A stretch of 64,000 nt of DNA from Pseudomonas fluorescens (GCF_902498185.1 NZ_CABVIX010000003.1:310001-374000), one strand, 5' to 3'; shown: positions 1 to 10,691, counted from the first letter of the stretch. Notes: generated from the sequence alone by a model not told the origin. Translations and numbers: made by a program.

Positions 1-673
1 ATGCCTGGCCCAGTGCCTGCTCGTCGGCGAACAAGGCGTTGAGCAGCGCATCGTTGAGGTTGTGCACGCTGGTGAAATCGACCTTGTTGAGGCCGTTTCC
101 GATGATCGCCAGACGGTGCTTGCGCTGCATCTGCAACACGTGCGGGAAAATGCTCGAATCGCCGGCGCCAATGACGAAGCGCGGCCGCAGGGCCAGCACC
201 TCGAGGCCGAACTCCTGGGCACCGAAGACTTTCTGCTCAGCCAGGTGTTTGGTGGCCCCGTAGTGGTCGTGAAAACGCCGGGGAATCTGGTCTTCGCGGA
301 TATCCACGCGTGAGCGGCCATTGAAGTACATCGACGGCGACGACAAGTGCACCAGACGACGCACCTGATGCTTGAGACAGGCCTCGACGATGTTCTCGGT
401 CACCACCACGTTGCCTTGATAGAAGTCCTGGTAGCGTCCCCAGCTACCCACGGCACCGGCGCAGTGCACCACGGCGTCCACCCCGTGGCAGACACGGTGC
501 GCAAGCTCCGGGTCGACCAGGTCGCCGGGCATGAACTGCGCGCCGCGCCGTACCAGATGTTCGACGCCCTCGGCACGCCGGCCATTGACCCGCACCTCCA
601 GGCCCTGCTCCAGGGCGAAACGCGCAAAGCGCCCGCCGATGAAGCCGCTCGCACCGGTGACCAGAATTCGCAT
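1..673 (-). CDS. NAD-dependent epimerase/dehydratase (extended SDR), 3' end beyond window
   Basis: About 224 codons are visible, from the ATG at 673 to the window edge, with no stop, so the C-terminus is missing. The N-terminus begins MRILVTGASGFIG, the Rossmann TGxxGxxG dinucleotide-binding motif of extended short-chain dehydrogenases. A YGATKHLAE segment about residue 137 carries the catalytic Tyr-x-x-x-Lys. Such enzymes oxidise, reduce or epimerise nucleotide sugars, sterols or related substrates; the substrate cannot be read from the sequence. The gene lies 49 bp downstream of argP on the same strand and could be co-transcribed with it, but nothing links the functions. Family assignment is sure, substrate unknown. 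Confidence 0.9.
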   Translation of the reverse strand, partial: MRILVTGASGFIGGRFARFALEQGLEVRVNGRRAEGVEHLVRRGAQFMPGDLVDPELAHRVCHGVDAVVHCAGAVGSWGRYQDFYQGNVVVTENIVEACLKHQVRRLVHLSSPSMYFNGRSRVDIREDQIPRRFHDHYGATKHLAEQKVFGAQEFGLEVLALRPRFVIGAGDSSIFPHVLQMQRKHRLAIIGNGLNKVDFTSVHNLNDALLNALFADEQALGQA

Positions 674-722
674 GTATGACTCCACCTTGCCAGATTACAG
701 ATGCCATTGACGCCGCTTGCGC

Positions 723-1613
723 CTACAAGGGCACCAGCCACCGTGCTGCCGTGCGCCGCAAGTGTTCGGTCAGTTGGCCGAGCAACTGCCCGCCCGTGCG
801 CCAATGATGCCAGTACAGGGGCACATCGATGGGGGTATCGGCTTGAATTTCCACCAGTTGCCCGCTGGCCAGTTGCTCACTTGCCTGCAGCTCCGGCACA
901 AGGCCCCAGCCAAGGCTCGCTTCGAGCATGCGCAGAAACCCATCGGAAGAAGGACACAGGTGGTGCAGGAAGCCGTCCTCGATGCCCAGGGACGCCAGGT
1001 AACGGTGTTGTAGAAAATCGTCCGGGCCGTACACCAGCGCAGGTGTGCGCGGCAGGCGCTGGATGTCGAGACCCAGGGGAAAATAACGCTGCATGAATGC
1101 CGGGCTGGCCAGGGCGCGATAGCGCATGGCCCCCAGCGGCAGGCTGCGTGCCCCGGCCACGGGCCGTTCGCTGCTGCACAGGCAGGCCGCCACCTCGCCA
1201 GCGCGCATACGCCGCAGGCCGACGTCCTGATCCTCGACCACCAGGTCCAGCAACAACTGCTGCTCGGCGCAGAAAGTGCCAACAGCCCCGGCCCACCAGG
1301 TCGCCAGGCTGTCGGCGTTGAGGGCGATACGCAGGCGTTCCGGCATGCCACCTTCGTCAAGCGCCGGGACCTGCTGCTGCAGGTCCCGCTCGAGCAGCCG
1401 CACCTGCTGCACGTGGTTGAGCAACTGGCGCCCGACATCGGTCGGACCGGGCGGTGTGGCGCGCACCAGCACCGGTAGGCCGACCCGCGCTTCAAGCAGC
1501 TTGATGCGCTGGGATACCGCCGATTGCGAGAGTCCCAGTACTTGCGCGGCGCGCTCGAAGCCGCCTTGCTCGATCACGGCGGCAAGGGCGGCCAGCAATT
1601 TGTAGTCGAACAT
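723..1613 (-). CDS. argP: LysR-family regulator ArgP (IciA)
   Basis: The 296-residue product matches the usual ArgP length of about 297. The N-terminus (MFDYKLLAALAAVIEQGGF, then a helix-turn-helix with LGLSQSAVSQRIK about residues 24-36) is the LysR winged-helix DNA-binding domain; the rest is the effector-binding domain. ArgP activates the arginine/lysine exporter gene argO in response to arginine and represses with lysine. Here argO lies divergently 96 bp away, so the 1614-1709 interval should hold the shared operator. The ATG at 1613 is chosen because the in-frame extension upstream runs antisense through argO and lacks family similarity. Confidence 0.93.
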   Translation of the reverse strand: MFDYKLLAALAAVIEQGGFERAAQVLGLSQSAVSQRIKLLEARVGLPVLVRATPPGPTDVGRQLLNHVQQVRLLERDLQQQVPALDEGGMPERLRIALNADSLATWWAGAVGTFCAEQQLLLDLVVEDQDVGLRRMRAGEVAACLCSSERPVAGARSLPLGAMRYRALASPAFMQRYFPLGLDIQRLPRTPALVYGPDDFLQHRYLASLGIEDGFLHHLCPSSDGFLRMLEASLGWGLVPELQASEQLASGQLVEIQADTPIDVPLYWHHWRTGGQLLGQLTEHLRRTAARWLVPL

Positions 1614-1709
1614 CAGTTTTGCTAATGCCTGATCAGGATTATTGGTTTTTCTTATACAGCGCGATTGCCCAGAATGGCCAGCATCTTCCTTTGCATCGAG
1701 CACCTCCCA

Positions 1710-2309
1710 ATGTGGCAAAGCTATATGAACGGCCTGCTGGTCGCCCTCGGCCTGATCATGGCCATTGGTACCCAGAACGCCTTTGTCCTTGCGCAAAGCC
1801 TGCGCCGCGAGCATCACCTGCCAGTGGCAGCGCTGTGCGTGCTGTGCGATGCGCTGCTGGTGGCGGCTGGCGTATTCGGCCTGGCCACGGTACTGATGCA
1901 GAACCCCACGCTGCTGGCCGTGGCCCGCTGGGGCGGCGCGGTGTTTCTGCTCTGGTACGGCAGCAAGGCCCTGCGCAGGGCCTGCTCGCGGCAGAGCCTC
2001 GAACAGCAGCAAGACCAGGGCGTGCGCTCGCGCCGCGCAGTACTGCTCAGCGCCCTGGCAGTGACCTTGCTCAACCCCCACGTGTATCTGGACACCGTGC
2101 TGCTGATCGGCTCGCTCGGTGCCCAGCAGACTGTGCCCAGCGCCTATGTCGCCGGCGCCGCCAGCGCCTCGCTGCTGTGGTTCTTCACCCTGGCCCTCGG
2201 CGCGGCCTGGCTGGCCCCCTGGCTGGCGCGGCCGGGTACCTGGCGGCTGCTCGACCTGATGGTGGCCGCAATGATGTTCGCGGTTGCCGCGCAGCTGATC
2301 GCAGGCTGA
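1710..2309 (+). CDS. argO: LysE/ArgO family amino-acid exporter
   Basis: This 199-residue inner-membrane protein has the LysE/RhtB fold: a first helix with [16 protein letters not shown] near residue 15, then five more hydrophobic segments. The family exports basic amino acids such as arginine and lysine and their toxic analogues. Its divergent partner is the ArgP regulator, the standard genetic arrangement. An ATG 45 bp further upstream is in frame, but residues MWQSYMNG match the conserved start of pseudomonad homologues, so 1710 is preferred. The ribosome-binding site is weak. Exported substrate is inferred from family and neighbour only. Confidence 0.9.
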   Translation: MWQSYMNGLLVALGLIMAIGTQNAFVLAQSLRREHHLPVAALCVLCDALLVAAGVFGLATVLMQNPTLLAVARWGGAVFLLWYGSKALRRACSRQSLEQQQDQGVRSRRAVLLSALAVTLLNPHVYLDTVLLIGSLGAQQTVPSAYVAGAASASLLWFFTLALGAAWLAPWLARPGTWRLLDLMVAAMMFAVAAQLIAG

Positions 2310-2499
2310 AAACCCCACCCCTCCCGGCATGGGCACAGGCTCGGGAACCCTAATCCCTATACTTGTTGCGTGGTTATGCGCTGGGGCCGGTGCTATGATC
2401 GGGCCCTTGCGTCGCAAAGAGTACAAACTCGCCGACGCATACCGGCCGCCCGTGATCGGCCTTGCGCAAACCGCAACAGACCTGATTAGGAGAATAACC

Positions 2500-3096
2500 A
2501 TGGCTTTTGAATTGCCGCCGCTGCCGTACGCCCACGATGCCCTGCAGCCGCACATCTCCAAGGAAACTCTGGAGTATCACCACGACAAGCACCACAACAC
2601 CTATGTCGTGAACCTGAACAACCTGATTCCAGGCACCGAATTCGAAGGCAAGACCCTGGAAGAGATCGTCAAGACCTCTTCGGGTGGCATCTTCAACAAC
2701 GCCGCTCAAGTCTGGAACCACACTTTCTACTGGAACTGCCTGGCACCAAACGCCGGTGGCCAGCCGTCCGGCGCCCTGGCCGACGCGATCAACGCAGCCT
2801 TCGGCTCGTTCGACACGTTCAAGGAAGAGTTCACCAAGACTTCCGTCGGCACCTTCGGCTCCGGCTGGGGCTGGCTGGTCAAGAAAGCCGATGGTTCGCT
2901 GGCCCTGGCCAGCACCATCGGCGCCGGCAACCCGCTGACCAGCGGCGACACCCCGCTGCTGACCTGCGACGTCTGGGAACACGCCTACTACATCGACTAC
3001 CGTAACGTGCGTCCGAAGTACGTCGAGGCGTTCTGGAACCTGGTCAACTGGCAGTTCGTTGCCGAGCAGTTCGAAGGCAAGACCTTCAAGGCCTGA
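2500..3096 (+). CDS. sodB: Iron superoxide dismutase SodB
   Basis: The 198-residue cytoplasmic enzyme converts superoxide to hydrogen peroxide and oxygen. Metal ligands are visible: His27 in EYHHDKHH, His74 in QVWNHTFYW, and Asp/His in the [11 protein letters not shown] block near residues 157-161. The [10 protein letters not shown] context is typical of the iron rather than the manganese enzyme. The ATG at 2500 follows an AGGAG at 2488-2492; a longer in-frame extension lacks a site. A TATGAT at 2394-2399 could be a -10 element, leaving a leader of about 95 nt. A strong terminator follows at 3121. SodB next to bifA is the arrangement I recall from P. aeruginosa. Confidence 0.98.
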   Translation: MAFELPPLPYAHDALQPHISKETLEYHHDKHHNTYVVNLNNLIPGTEFEGKTLEEIVKTSSGGIFNNAAQVWNHTFYWNCLAPNAGGQPSGALADAINAAFGSFDTFKEEFTKTSVGTFGSGWGWLVKKADGSLALASTIGAGNPLTSGDTPLLTCDVWEHAYYIDYRNVRPKYVEAFWNLVNWQFVAEQFEGKTFKA

Positions 3097-3120
3097 CTCC
3101 GGGCTGTGCGCTGCATCGAA

Positions 3121-3146
3121 AAACCCGGCCTCGCCGGGTTTTTTTT
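3121..3146 (+). terminator. Rho-independent terminator of sodB
   Basis: A 9-bp perfect stem (AAACCCGGC, loop CTC, GCCGGGTTT) runs into an eight-base T tract, 24 nt after the sodB stop codon. The rest of the sodB-bifA gap to 3347 shows no gene. Confidence 0.93.
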
Positions 3147-3347
3147 CGACTGCAACACGCGTTCACCCCCTTGATCAGGGCCGATAGCGCGCTAACATCA
3201 AGAGCTGGGAAAGATCGCTGCAGCGTTCAAGTCGCAAGGCTGCTTAACCGGTACACTGAGGCCGGCCCAGGTGCTGGCCGGGGTCGACAGTGTGCCGCAA
3301 GAGTTGCAGGCAAAATGCCGCTATGCGCATGGATTAAGGAAACCCCA

Positions 3348-5399
3348 TTGAAGCTGGAATTCAGGCATAGCTTGTCGGTCAAGTTGCTCAGGGTCGTGCT
3401 GCTTTCGGCATTGGCGGTGGGCGTTGTTCTGAGCTGCGCGCAAATCGTCTACGACGCCTACAAGACGCGCCACGCGGTGGCCAGCGACGCCCAGCGCATC
3501 CTCGACATGTTCCGCGATCCCTCGACCCAGGCGGTCTACAGCCTCGACCGCGAGATGGGCATGCAGGTGATGGAGGGATTGTTCCAGGACCAGTCCGTGC
3601 GCATGGCGTCCATCGGACATCCCAACGAGACCATGCTGGCCGAAAAATCCCGCCCGCTGCGAGACACTTCCACGCGCTGGCTCACCGACCTGATCCTTGG
3701 CCAGGAGCGCAGCTTCAGCACACAGCTGGTGGGCCGCGGGCCGTACAGCGAATACTACGGCGACCTGAGCATCACACTCGACAGCGCCGCCTACGGCGAA
3801 GGCTTCCTGATCAACGCGGTGATCATTTTCATCTCCGGCGTGCTGCGCGCGCTGGCCATGGGGCTGGTGCTGTACCTGGTCTATCACTGGCTGCTGACCA
3901 AGCCGCTGTCGAAGATCATCGAGCACCTTACGCTGATCAATCCCGACCGTCCCAGCCAGTACCAGATCCCACTCCTCAGGGGGCACGAAAAAAACGAACT
4001 TGGCCTGTGGGTCGATACCGCCAACCAGTTGCTGGCTTCCATCGACCGCAACACCCACCTGCGCCACGAGGCGGAGAACAGCCTGCAACGCATGGCCCAG
4101 TACGACTTCCTCACCGGCCTGCCCAACCGTCAGCAGCTGCAGCAACAGCTGGACAAGATCCTGGTCGATGGTGGCCGGCTGCAGCGCCGGGTGGCGGTGT
4201 TGTGTGTCGGGCTCGATGACTTCAAGGGTATCAACGAGCAATTCAGCTACCAGGCTGGCGACCAGTTGCTGCTCGCCCTGGCCGACCGCCTGCGGGCACA
4301 CAGCGGCCGCCTCGGCGCCCTGGCCCGCCTGGGCGGAGACCAGTTCGCACTGGTGCAGGCCGATATCGAGCAGCCCTACGAGGCAGCCGAACTGGCCCAG
4401 AGCATCCTCGACGACCTGGAGGCACCGTTCGCCCTGGGAAACGAGGTAATTCGCCTGCGCGCCACCATCGGTATCACCTTGTTTCCCGAAGACGGTGACA
4501 GCACCGAAAAGCTGCTGCAAAAAGCCGAGCAGACCATGACCTTGGCCAAGGCCCGTTCGCGCAACCGCTACCAGTTCTACATCGCCAGCGTCGACAGCGA
4601 AATGCGCCGTCGCCGCGAGCTTGAGAAGGACCTGCGCGAGGCATTGCCGCGCAACCAGCTGTACCTGGTGTACCAGCCGCAGATCAGCTACCGGGATCAC
4701 CGCGTTGTCGGTGTCGAAGCCCTGCTGCGCTGGCAGCATCCGCAACTGGGCATGGTTCCGCCAGACCAGTTCATCCCCCTGGCCGAGCAGAACGGCAGTA
4801 TCATCGCCATCGGCGAGTGGATTCTCGACCAGGCCTGCTGCCAGCTACGCGAATGGCACGACCAGGGTTTTGGCGAGCTGCGCATGGCAGTCAACCTGTC
4901 CACGGTGCAACTGCACCACAGCGAACTGCCGCGGGTGGTCAACAATCTCCTGCAGGTGTACCGCCTGCCACCGCGCAGCCTGGAGCTGGAGGTGACCGAA
5001 ACCGGCCTGATGGAAGACATCAGCACCGCGTCCCAGCACCTGCTCAGCCTGCGCCGCTCGGGGGCACTGATCGCCATCGACGATTTCGGCACTGGCTATT
5101 CGTCGCTCAGCTACCTCAAGTCGCTGCCGCTGGACAAGATCAAGATCGACAAGAGCTTTGTCCAGGACCTGCTCGACGACGATGACGACGCCACCATCGT
5201 TCGCGCCATCATTCAACTGGGCAAGAGCCTTGGCATGCAGGTGATCGCAGAAGGCGTGGAGACCGCCGAGCAGGAGAGCTACATCATTGCCCAGGGCTGC
5301 CATGAGGGTCAGGGCTATCTCTACAGCAAGCCACTGCCAGCCCGCGAGCTGAGCGCTTTTCTGAGGCAGGCGCAACGCAAGCGGGTCACTGCTCTCTAA
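3348..5399 (+). CDS. bifA: c-di-GMP phosphodiesterase BifA (degenerate GGDEF plus EAL)
   Basis: The 683-residue inner-membrane protein lowers cyclic di-GMP and so promotes motility and biofilm dispersal in pseudomonads. Order: TM1 (about 10-35), a periplasmic sensor region, TM2 (about 150-180) in FISGVLRALAMGLVLYLVYHW, a HAMP-like linker, a GGDEF domain (about 245-410) and an EAL domain (about 420-675). The GGDEF signature reads GGDQF (residues 329-333), so cyclase activity is not expected. The EAL site is intact: E457-A-L, DDFGTGYSS and AEGVE. A TTG start at 3348, 7 nt after AAGGA, gives the conserved LKLEFRHSLS start; an ATG at 3315 is the alternative. It follows sodB as in P. aeruginosa. 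Confidence 0.95.
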   Translation: MKLEFRHSLSVKLLRVVLLSALAVGVVLSCAQIVYDAYKTRHAVASDAQRILDMFRDPSTQAVYSLDREMGMQVMEGLFQDQSVRMASIGHPNETMLAEKSRPLRDTSTRWLTDLILGQERSFSTQLVGRGPYSEYYGDLSITLDSAAYGEGFLINAVIIFISGVLRALAMGLVLYLVYHWLLTKPLSKIIEHLTLINPDRPSQYQIPLLRGHEKNELGLWVDTANQLLASIDRNTHLRHEAENSLQRMAQYDFLTGLPNRQQLQQQLDKILVDGGRLQRRVAVLCVGLDDFKGINEQFSYQAGDQLLLALADRLRAHSGRLGALARLGGDQFALVQADIEQPYEAAELAQSILDDLEAPFALGNEVIRLRATIGITLFPEDGDSTEKLLQKAEQTMTLAKARSRNRYQFYIASVDSEMRRRRELEKDLREALPRNQLYLVYQPQISYRDHRVVGVEALLRWQHPQLGMVPPDQFIPLAEQNGSIIAIGEWILDQACCQLREWHDQGFGELRMAVNLSTVQLHHSELPRVVNNLLQVYRLPPRSLELEVTETGLMEDISTASQHLLSLRRSGALIAIDDFGTGYSSLSYLKSLPLDKIKIDKSFVQDLLDDDDDATIVRAIIQLGKSLGMQVIAEGVETAEQESYIIAQGCHEGQGYLYSKPLPARELSAFLRQAQRKRVTAL

Positions 5400-5471
5400 C
5401 CCCTGCCCTGCTCGGCGCTGCACCACGAACGGGCATTTGAAGTTTTCCGTGCGCGCCCCTTTACACCAAAT

Positions 5472-5494
5472 GCAAATCTTTCGCATCATGTTGC
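5472..5494 (+). promoter_or_regulatory. Putative Fur box upstream of icmP
   Basis: GCAAATCTTTCGCATCATG followed by TTGC has symmetrical GCAA/TTGC ends and contains TGCAAAT-C-TTTCGCA, a 7-1-7 inverted repeat with the spacing of Fur half-sites. It lies 76 nt before the icmP start. A related GCAAATC..TC..AT motif lies at 6991, 75 nt before the next gene of the set. The match to the Fur consensus is partial; assignment is inference. Confidence 0.45.
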
Positions 5495-5547
5495 GGTTTC
5501 GCATGCCCCGGCACACCAGTCCAACCACACGACGCAGGAAACCAATA

Positions 5548-6888
<1,341 letters not shown>

Positions 6889-6908
6889 TTGACAGCATGT
6901 TGCACAAG

Positions 6909-6935
6909 AGGCGGCCGAAAAGGCCGCCTTTTTTT
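6909..6935 (+). terminator. Rho-independent terminator after icmP
   Basis: An 8-bp stem AGGCGGCC/GGCCGCCT with a GAAAA loop is followed by seven T residues, 20 nt beyond the icmP stop. Confidence 0.92.
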
Positions 6936-6990
6936 GCGCCTGCCTCCTGGAAGTGGCAGGTGTGGATCCGGCAAGTTTCATCCAGCAAAC

Positions 6991-7005
6991 GCAAATCCCT
7001 CTTAT
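6991..7005 (+). promoter_or_regulatory. Motif shared with the icmP upstream region, possible Fur site
   Basis: GCAAATCCCTCTTAT matches GCAAATCTTTCGCAT at 5472-5486 in 11 of 15 positions and lies at practically the same distance from the following start codon (75 versus 76 nt). The run continues TTCATATC, resembling half of a Fur consensus. It probably serves the promoter of the di-haem/imelysin/DUF1513 unit. Regulator identity is inferred. Confidence 0.4.
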
Positions 7006-7065
7006 TCATATCCCGTTAGCCTGCTAAGCTTGCACGCCGGTTTTTGCTCTAGCCCAGGATTCTTG

Positions 7066-8487
7066 ATGTCCTTGCCCCGTCTCAGCCCCTTGTTGCTGGC
7101 CGTTGTCCTGGCTGCCTGTGATGACGCGCCGCGTTTTACCCAGGCCGAGCCGGGCGAGGCGCTGTCGGGCGGCGAGGCGACGGTGCAACGCTCTGACCGC
7201 AACGCGTTCTCCATGCCCTCGGCGAACCTGAGTCCCGAGCGGCGCCTGGATTTCAGCGTGGGCAACAGCTTTTTCCGCAGCCCGTGGGTGATCGCCCCCT
7301 CCACCACCACCGCGCGCGATGGCCTCGGCCCGCTGTTCAACACCAACGCCTGCCAGAACTGCCACGTACGTGACGGCCGCGGCCATCCGCCCGGGCCTGG
7401 TGCTCGCAACGCAGTGTCGATGCTGGTGCGGCTGTCGATCCCCGACCGGCCCGAATACGTGAAGATCATCGAGCAGCTGGGCGTGGTCCCGGAACCGGTG
7501 TACGGCACCCAATTGCAGGACATGGCCATCCCCGGCATCGCGCCCGAAGGCAAGGTGCGCATCGACTACAGCCACCACACCGTGTCCTTCAAGGACGGCA
7601 CCCAGGTCGAGCTGCGTCGCCCGCACTTGCAGATCACCCAGCTCGGCTATGCGCCGATGCACCCGGATACGCGTTTTTCAGCGCGGGTCGCGCCGCCGAT
7701 GATCGGCCTGGGCCTGCTCGAAGCCATCCCCGAGGCCGCGATACTGGCCAATGCCGACCCGGACGATCGCAATGGCGATGGCATTCGCGGAAGGCCCAAC
7801 CGGGTCTGGGATGACGTTGAGGGCGCCACAGTGCTGGGCCGTTTCGGCTGGAAGGCCGGGCAGCCGAACATCAACCAGCAGAACGTGCATGCGTTTTCAG
7901 GCGACTTGGGCCTGACCACGACCTTGCGCCCGGTCGACGATTGCATGCCCACCCAGCTCGACTGCCTGGCCGCCCCCAATGGCGATGGCGCTGATGGCGA
8001 AAAGGAAGTCAGCGACAATATCTTGCGCCTGGTGTCGTTCTACACGCGCAACCTGGGCGTGCCCGCGCGCCGTGAGGTTGACGCGCCGCAGGTGCTCGCG
8101 GGCAAGAGCCTGTTCTTCGATGCCGGCTGCCAAGGCTGCCATACCCCGCAATTCACCACGGCTGCCGACGCGGCCGAGCCTGAACTGGCGAACCAGGTCA
8201 TTCGTCCATACAGTGACCTGCTGCTGCATGACATGGGCCCGGGCCTGGCAGACAACCGCAGCGAGTTCGCAGCCGGTGGCCAGGACTGGCGGACCCCGCC
8301 GCTCTGGGGCATCGGCCTGACCGGCAAGGTCAGTGGCCACACCCAGTTCCTGCATGACGGGCGCGCCCGCAATCTGCTCGAAGCCGTGCTCTGGCACGGC
8401 GGAGAAGCAGAGGCTGCGCGCCAGCAAGTCTTGACCTTCAATGCCGAGCAGCGCGCCGCGCTGCTGGCTTTCCTGAACTCACTTTGA
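7066..8487 (+). CDS. Di-haem oxidoreductase-family c-type cytochrome lipoprotein (DUF1111)
   Basis: The 473-residue product starts with a lipoprotein signal peptide ending LAAC and carries two covalent haem sites: C96-Q-N-C99-H100 and C355-Q-G-C358-H359. This is the layout of the di-haem oxidoreductase / putative peroxidase family of periplasmic thiol-reducing-like cytochromes. It opens a three-gene unit with a second imelysin and a DUF1513 protein; gaps are 19 and 1 nt. In this context it may handle electrons for periplasmic iron reduction or oxidation, but this is inference. The ATG at 7066 gives the signal peptide directly; a longer upstream extension runs through the icmP terminator and is rejected. 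Confidence 0.9.
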   Translation: MSLPRLSPLLLAVVLAACDDAPRFTQAEPGEALSGGEATVQRSDRNAFSMPSANLSPERRLDFSVGNSFFRSPWVIAPSTTTARDGLGPLFNTNACQNCHVRDGRGHPPGPGARNAVSMLVRLSIPDRPEYVKIIEQLGVVPEPVYGTQLQDMAIPGIAPEGKVRIDYSHHTVSFKDGTQVELRRPHLQITQLGYAPMHPDTRFSARVAPPMIGLGLLEAIPEAAILANADPDDRNGDGIRGRPNRVWDDVEGATVLGRFGWKAGQPNINQQNVHAFSGDLGLTTTLRPVDDCMPTQLDCLAAPNGDGADGEKEVSDNILRLVSFYTRNLGVPARREVDAPQVLAGKSLFFDAGCQGCHTPQFTTAADAAEPELANQVIRPYSDLLLHDMGPGLADNRSEFAAGGQDWRTPPLWGIGLTGKVSGHTQFLHDGRARNLLEAVLWHGGEAEAARQQVLTFNAEQRAALLAFLNSL

Positions 8488-8506
8488 AAAGCGCAAGGAG
8501 CCGGGC

Positions 8507-9571
8507 ATGTTCCGACCCAAACTGTTGTTCACCAGCCTCGCCGCACTCGCCCTCGGTGCATGTGCACCGCAGGATCCCCAGGCCGTGACCTCCGCCGCCA
8601 TCGCCAAGCAGGTGATCCTGCCGACCTACAGCCGCTGGGTCGAGGCCGACCGCCAGCTCGCCGCCAGCGCCCTGGCGTTCTGCGAAGGCAAAACGAGCCT
8701 GGATGCCGCGCGCAACGATTTCCTGGCTGCGCAGAAGGCCTGGGCCGAGCTGCAACCCCTGCTGGTCGGCCCGCTGGCCGAAGGCAACCGCGCCTGGCAG
8801 GTACAGTTCTGGCCAGACAAGAAAAACCTGGTCGGTCGCCAGGTAGAACAACTGGTCAATGGCGACAAGCCGATCGACGGCGAGACCCTGGGCAAATCCA
8901 GTGTCGTGGTACGCGGCCTTTCGGCCTACGAGTACATCCTGTTCGACAGCAAGCCGGACGTTGCCACGCCTGAGCAGAAGGCCCGCTACTGCCCGCTGCT
9001 GGTCGCCATCGGTGACCACCAGAAGGCCTTGGCCGAGGAGATTCTCAAGGGTTGGAACAACACCGACGGCATGCTCGCGCAGATGACCAAGTTCCCGAAC
9101 CAGCGCTACGCTGACTCCCACGAGGCGATCGCCGACCTGCTGCGTGCACAGGTCACCGCGCTCGACACCCTGAAGAAAAAGCTCGGCGCGCCGATGGGCC
9201 GTCAGAGCAAAGGTATCGCCCAGCCGCTGCAGGCTGAAGCCTGGCGCAGCCACGCCTCGATCAAAAGCCTCGAAGCCAGCCTCAAGGCCGCCCAGGCACT
9301 CTGGGTCGGGGTCGACAACAAGGGCCTGCGCGGCCTGCTGGGCAGCGATCAGGACGCCTTGGCGCAAAAGATCGACGATGCGTACGCCACCTCGCTGAAG
9401 ATGCTGGCCGACAACCAGAAACCGCTGGGCGAGCTGCTGGCAGACGACGCCGGCAAGCAGACCCTTAACCAGATCTACGATAGCCTCAACGTGGTCCACC
9501 GCCTGCACGAAGGCGAGTTGGCCAAGGCGCTGAATATCCAGCTGGGCTTCAATGCCAACGACGGTGACTGA
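8507..9571 (+). CDS. Second imelysin-family lipoprotein with altered GxHxxE motif
   Basis: The 354-residue protein has a lipoprotein signal (MFRPKLLFTSLAALALGAC) and the all-helical imelysin fold. The family motif is altered: residues 137-142 read G-L-S-A-Y-E, with Ser139 in place of the His found in the upstream IcmP (G-Y-H-A-I-E). A metal-dependent peptidase role is therefore unlikely, and a ligand-binding role more so. A strong AAGGAG lies 6 nt before the ATG. It sits 19 nt after the di-haem cytochrome and one base before the DUF1513 gene. The pair of imelysins flanking a cytochrome resembles iron-uptake loci; substrate unknown. Confidence 0.87.
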   Translation: MFRPKLLFTSLAALALGACAPQDPQAVTSAAIAKQVILPTYSRWVEADRQLAASALAFCEGKTSLDAARNDFLAAQKAWAELQPLLVGPLAEGNRAWQVQFWPDKKNLVGRQVEQLVNGDKPIDGETLGKSSVVVRGLSAYEYILFDSKPDVATPEQKARYCPLLVAIGDHQKALAEEILKGWNNTDGMLAQMTKFPNQRYADSHEAIADLLRAQVTALDTLKKKLGAPMGRQSKGIAQPLQAEAWRSHASIKSLEASLKAAQALWVGVDNKGLRGLLGSDQDALAQKIDDAYATSLKMLADNQKPLGELLADDAGKQTLNQIYDSLNVVHRLHEGELAKALNIQLGFNANDGD

Positions 9572-9572
9572 C

Positions 9573-10670
9573 ATGTTGCGACGCCAGGCGATCAAACTCG
9601 GTAGCGTATTGCTCAGCGCCCTCACCTTGGGCGGCTGGAGCCTGTTTCGCAGCAAGGGCAGCGAACCGCTGCTGCTGTCGGCGCGCGATGACGGTGACGG
9701 CAAGCACTATGCCGTCGGTTACCGGCTGGATGGCAGCCAGGTATTCGCCACTGAGGTGGGCCAGCGCTGCCACGACATCGTCAACCATCCCGCGCTGCCG
9801 ATCGCGCTGTTCGTGGCACGTCGTCCGGGTACCGAGAGCTACCTGGTCGACCTGCGCGACGGGCGCCTGCTGCAGACCATCGCCTCCCAGCCGGACCGGC
9901 ATTTCTATGGTCATGCGGTGATCCACAAGGACGGCGAATGGCTGTACACCACCGAGAACGACACCACCGATCCTGGGCGTGGCGTGCTGGGGGTATATCG
10001 CTTCGAAGGCGAGCGCCTGCGTTACACCGGGGAGATCTCGACTCACGGCATCGGTCCGCACCAGGTGTCCTGGCTACCGGATGGTGAAACCCTGGTGGTG
10101 GCCAATGGCGGTATTCGCACCGAAGCCGAAAGCCGGGTGGAAATGAACCTCGATGCCATGGAGCCTAGCCTGGTGCTGATGCAGCGCGATGGCATCTTGC
10201 TGAGCAAGGAAGTGCTCGGGCAGCAGATGAACAGCGTTCGCCACCTGGCTATCGGCGCTGACGGCACTATCGTTGCCGGCCAGCAGTTCATGGGTGGTGG
10301 CGAGGAGACTGCCGAGCTGATCGCGATCAAGCGGCCGGGGCAGCCATTCCAGGCCTTCCCGGTGCCGGAGCGGCAATTGCAATCCATGGCCAACTACACC
10401 GCCAGCGTCGCTGTTCACAGCGAGCTGCGCCTGGTGGCGTTGACCGCGCCGCGGGCCAACCGGCTGTTCATCTGGGACCTGGATAGCGCCGAAGTCCGCC
10501 TGGATGCGCCCATGCCCGATTGCGCGGGGGTGGGGGCGGTGGCTGATGGGTTCGTGGTCACCTCGGGACAGGGCCGCTGCAGGTTCTATGATTGCCGCAA
10601 GGCGCAGTTGGCCGGCCAGCCACTGGAGTTGCCGTCCGGGTTCTGGGACAACCATTTGCATCTGGTCTGA
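9573..10670 (+). CDS. DUF1513 beta-propeller-like protein with Tat signal
   Basis: The 365-residue protein begins MLRRQAIKLGSVLLSALTLG, a twin-arginine type signal, suggesting folded export to the periplasm. The remainder consists of repeated beta-rich segments typical of DUF1513 (YncE-like propeller) with no catalytic motif I can name. The start is set at 9573, where the ATG follows the preceding TGA by one base (TGACATG); translational coupling is likely. It ends the iron-associated set and is followed by a palindromic element. Possible role: a periplasmic partner of the imelysin or di-haem cytochrome. Function is not established. Confidence 0.85.
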   Translation: MLRRQAIKLGSVLLSALTLGGWSLFRSKGSEPLLLSARDDGDGKHYAVGYRLDGSQVFATEVGQRCHDIVNHPALPIALFVARRPGTESYLVDLRDGRLLQTIASQPDRHFYGHAVIHKDGEWLYTTENDTTDPGRGVLGVYRFEGERLRYTGEISTHGIGPHQVSWLPDGETLVVANGGIRTEAESRVEMNLDAMEPSLVLMQRDGILLSKEVLGQQMNSVRHLAIGADGTIVAGQQFMGGGEETAELIAIKRPGQPFQAFPVPERQLQSMANYTASVAVHSELRLVALTAPRANRLFIWDLDSAEVRLDAPMPDCAGVGAVADGFVVTSGQGRCRFYDCRKAQLAGQPLELPSGFWDNHLHLV

Positions 10671-10691
10671 CAGGTCCCAGTCGACTGATCT

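Noticed and set aside
723..2561. A 612-codon minus-strand frame that contains ArgP at its C-terminal half
   Set aside because: The upstream half runs antisense through argO and into sodB; only the part from 1613 matches ArgP.
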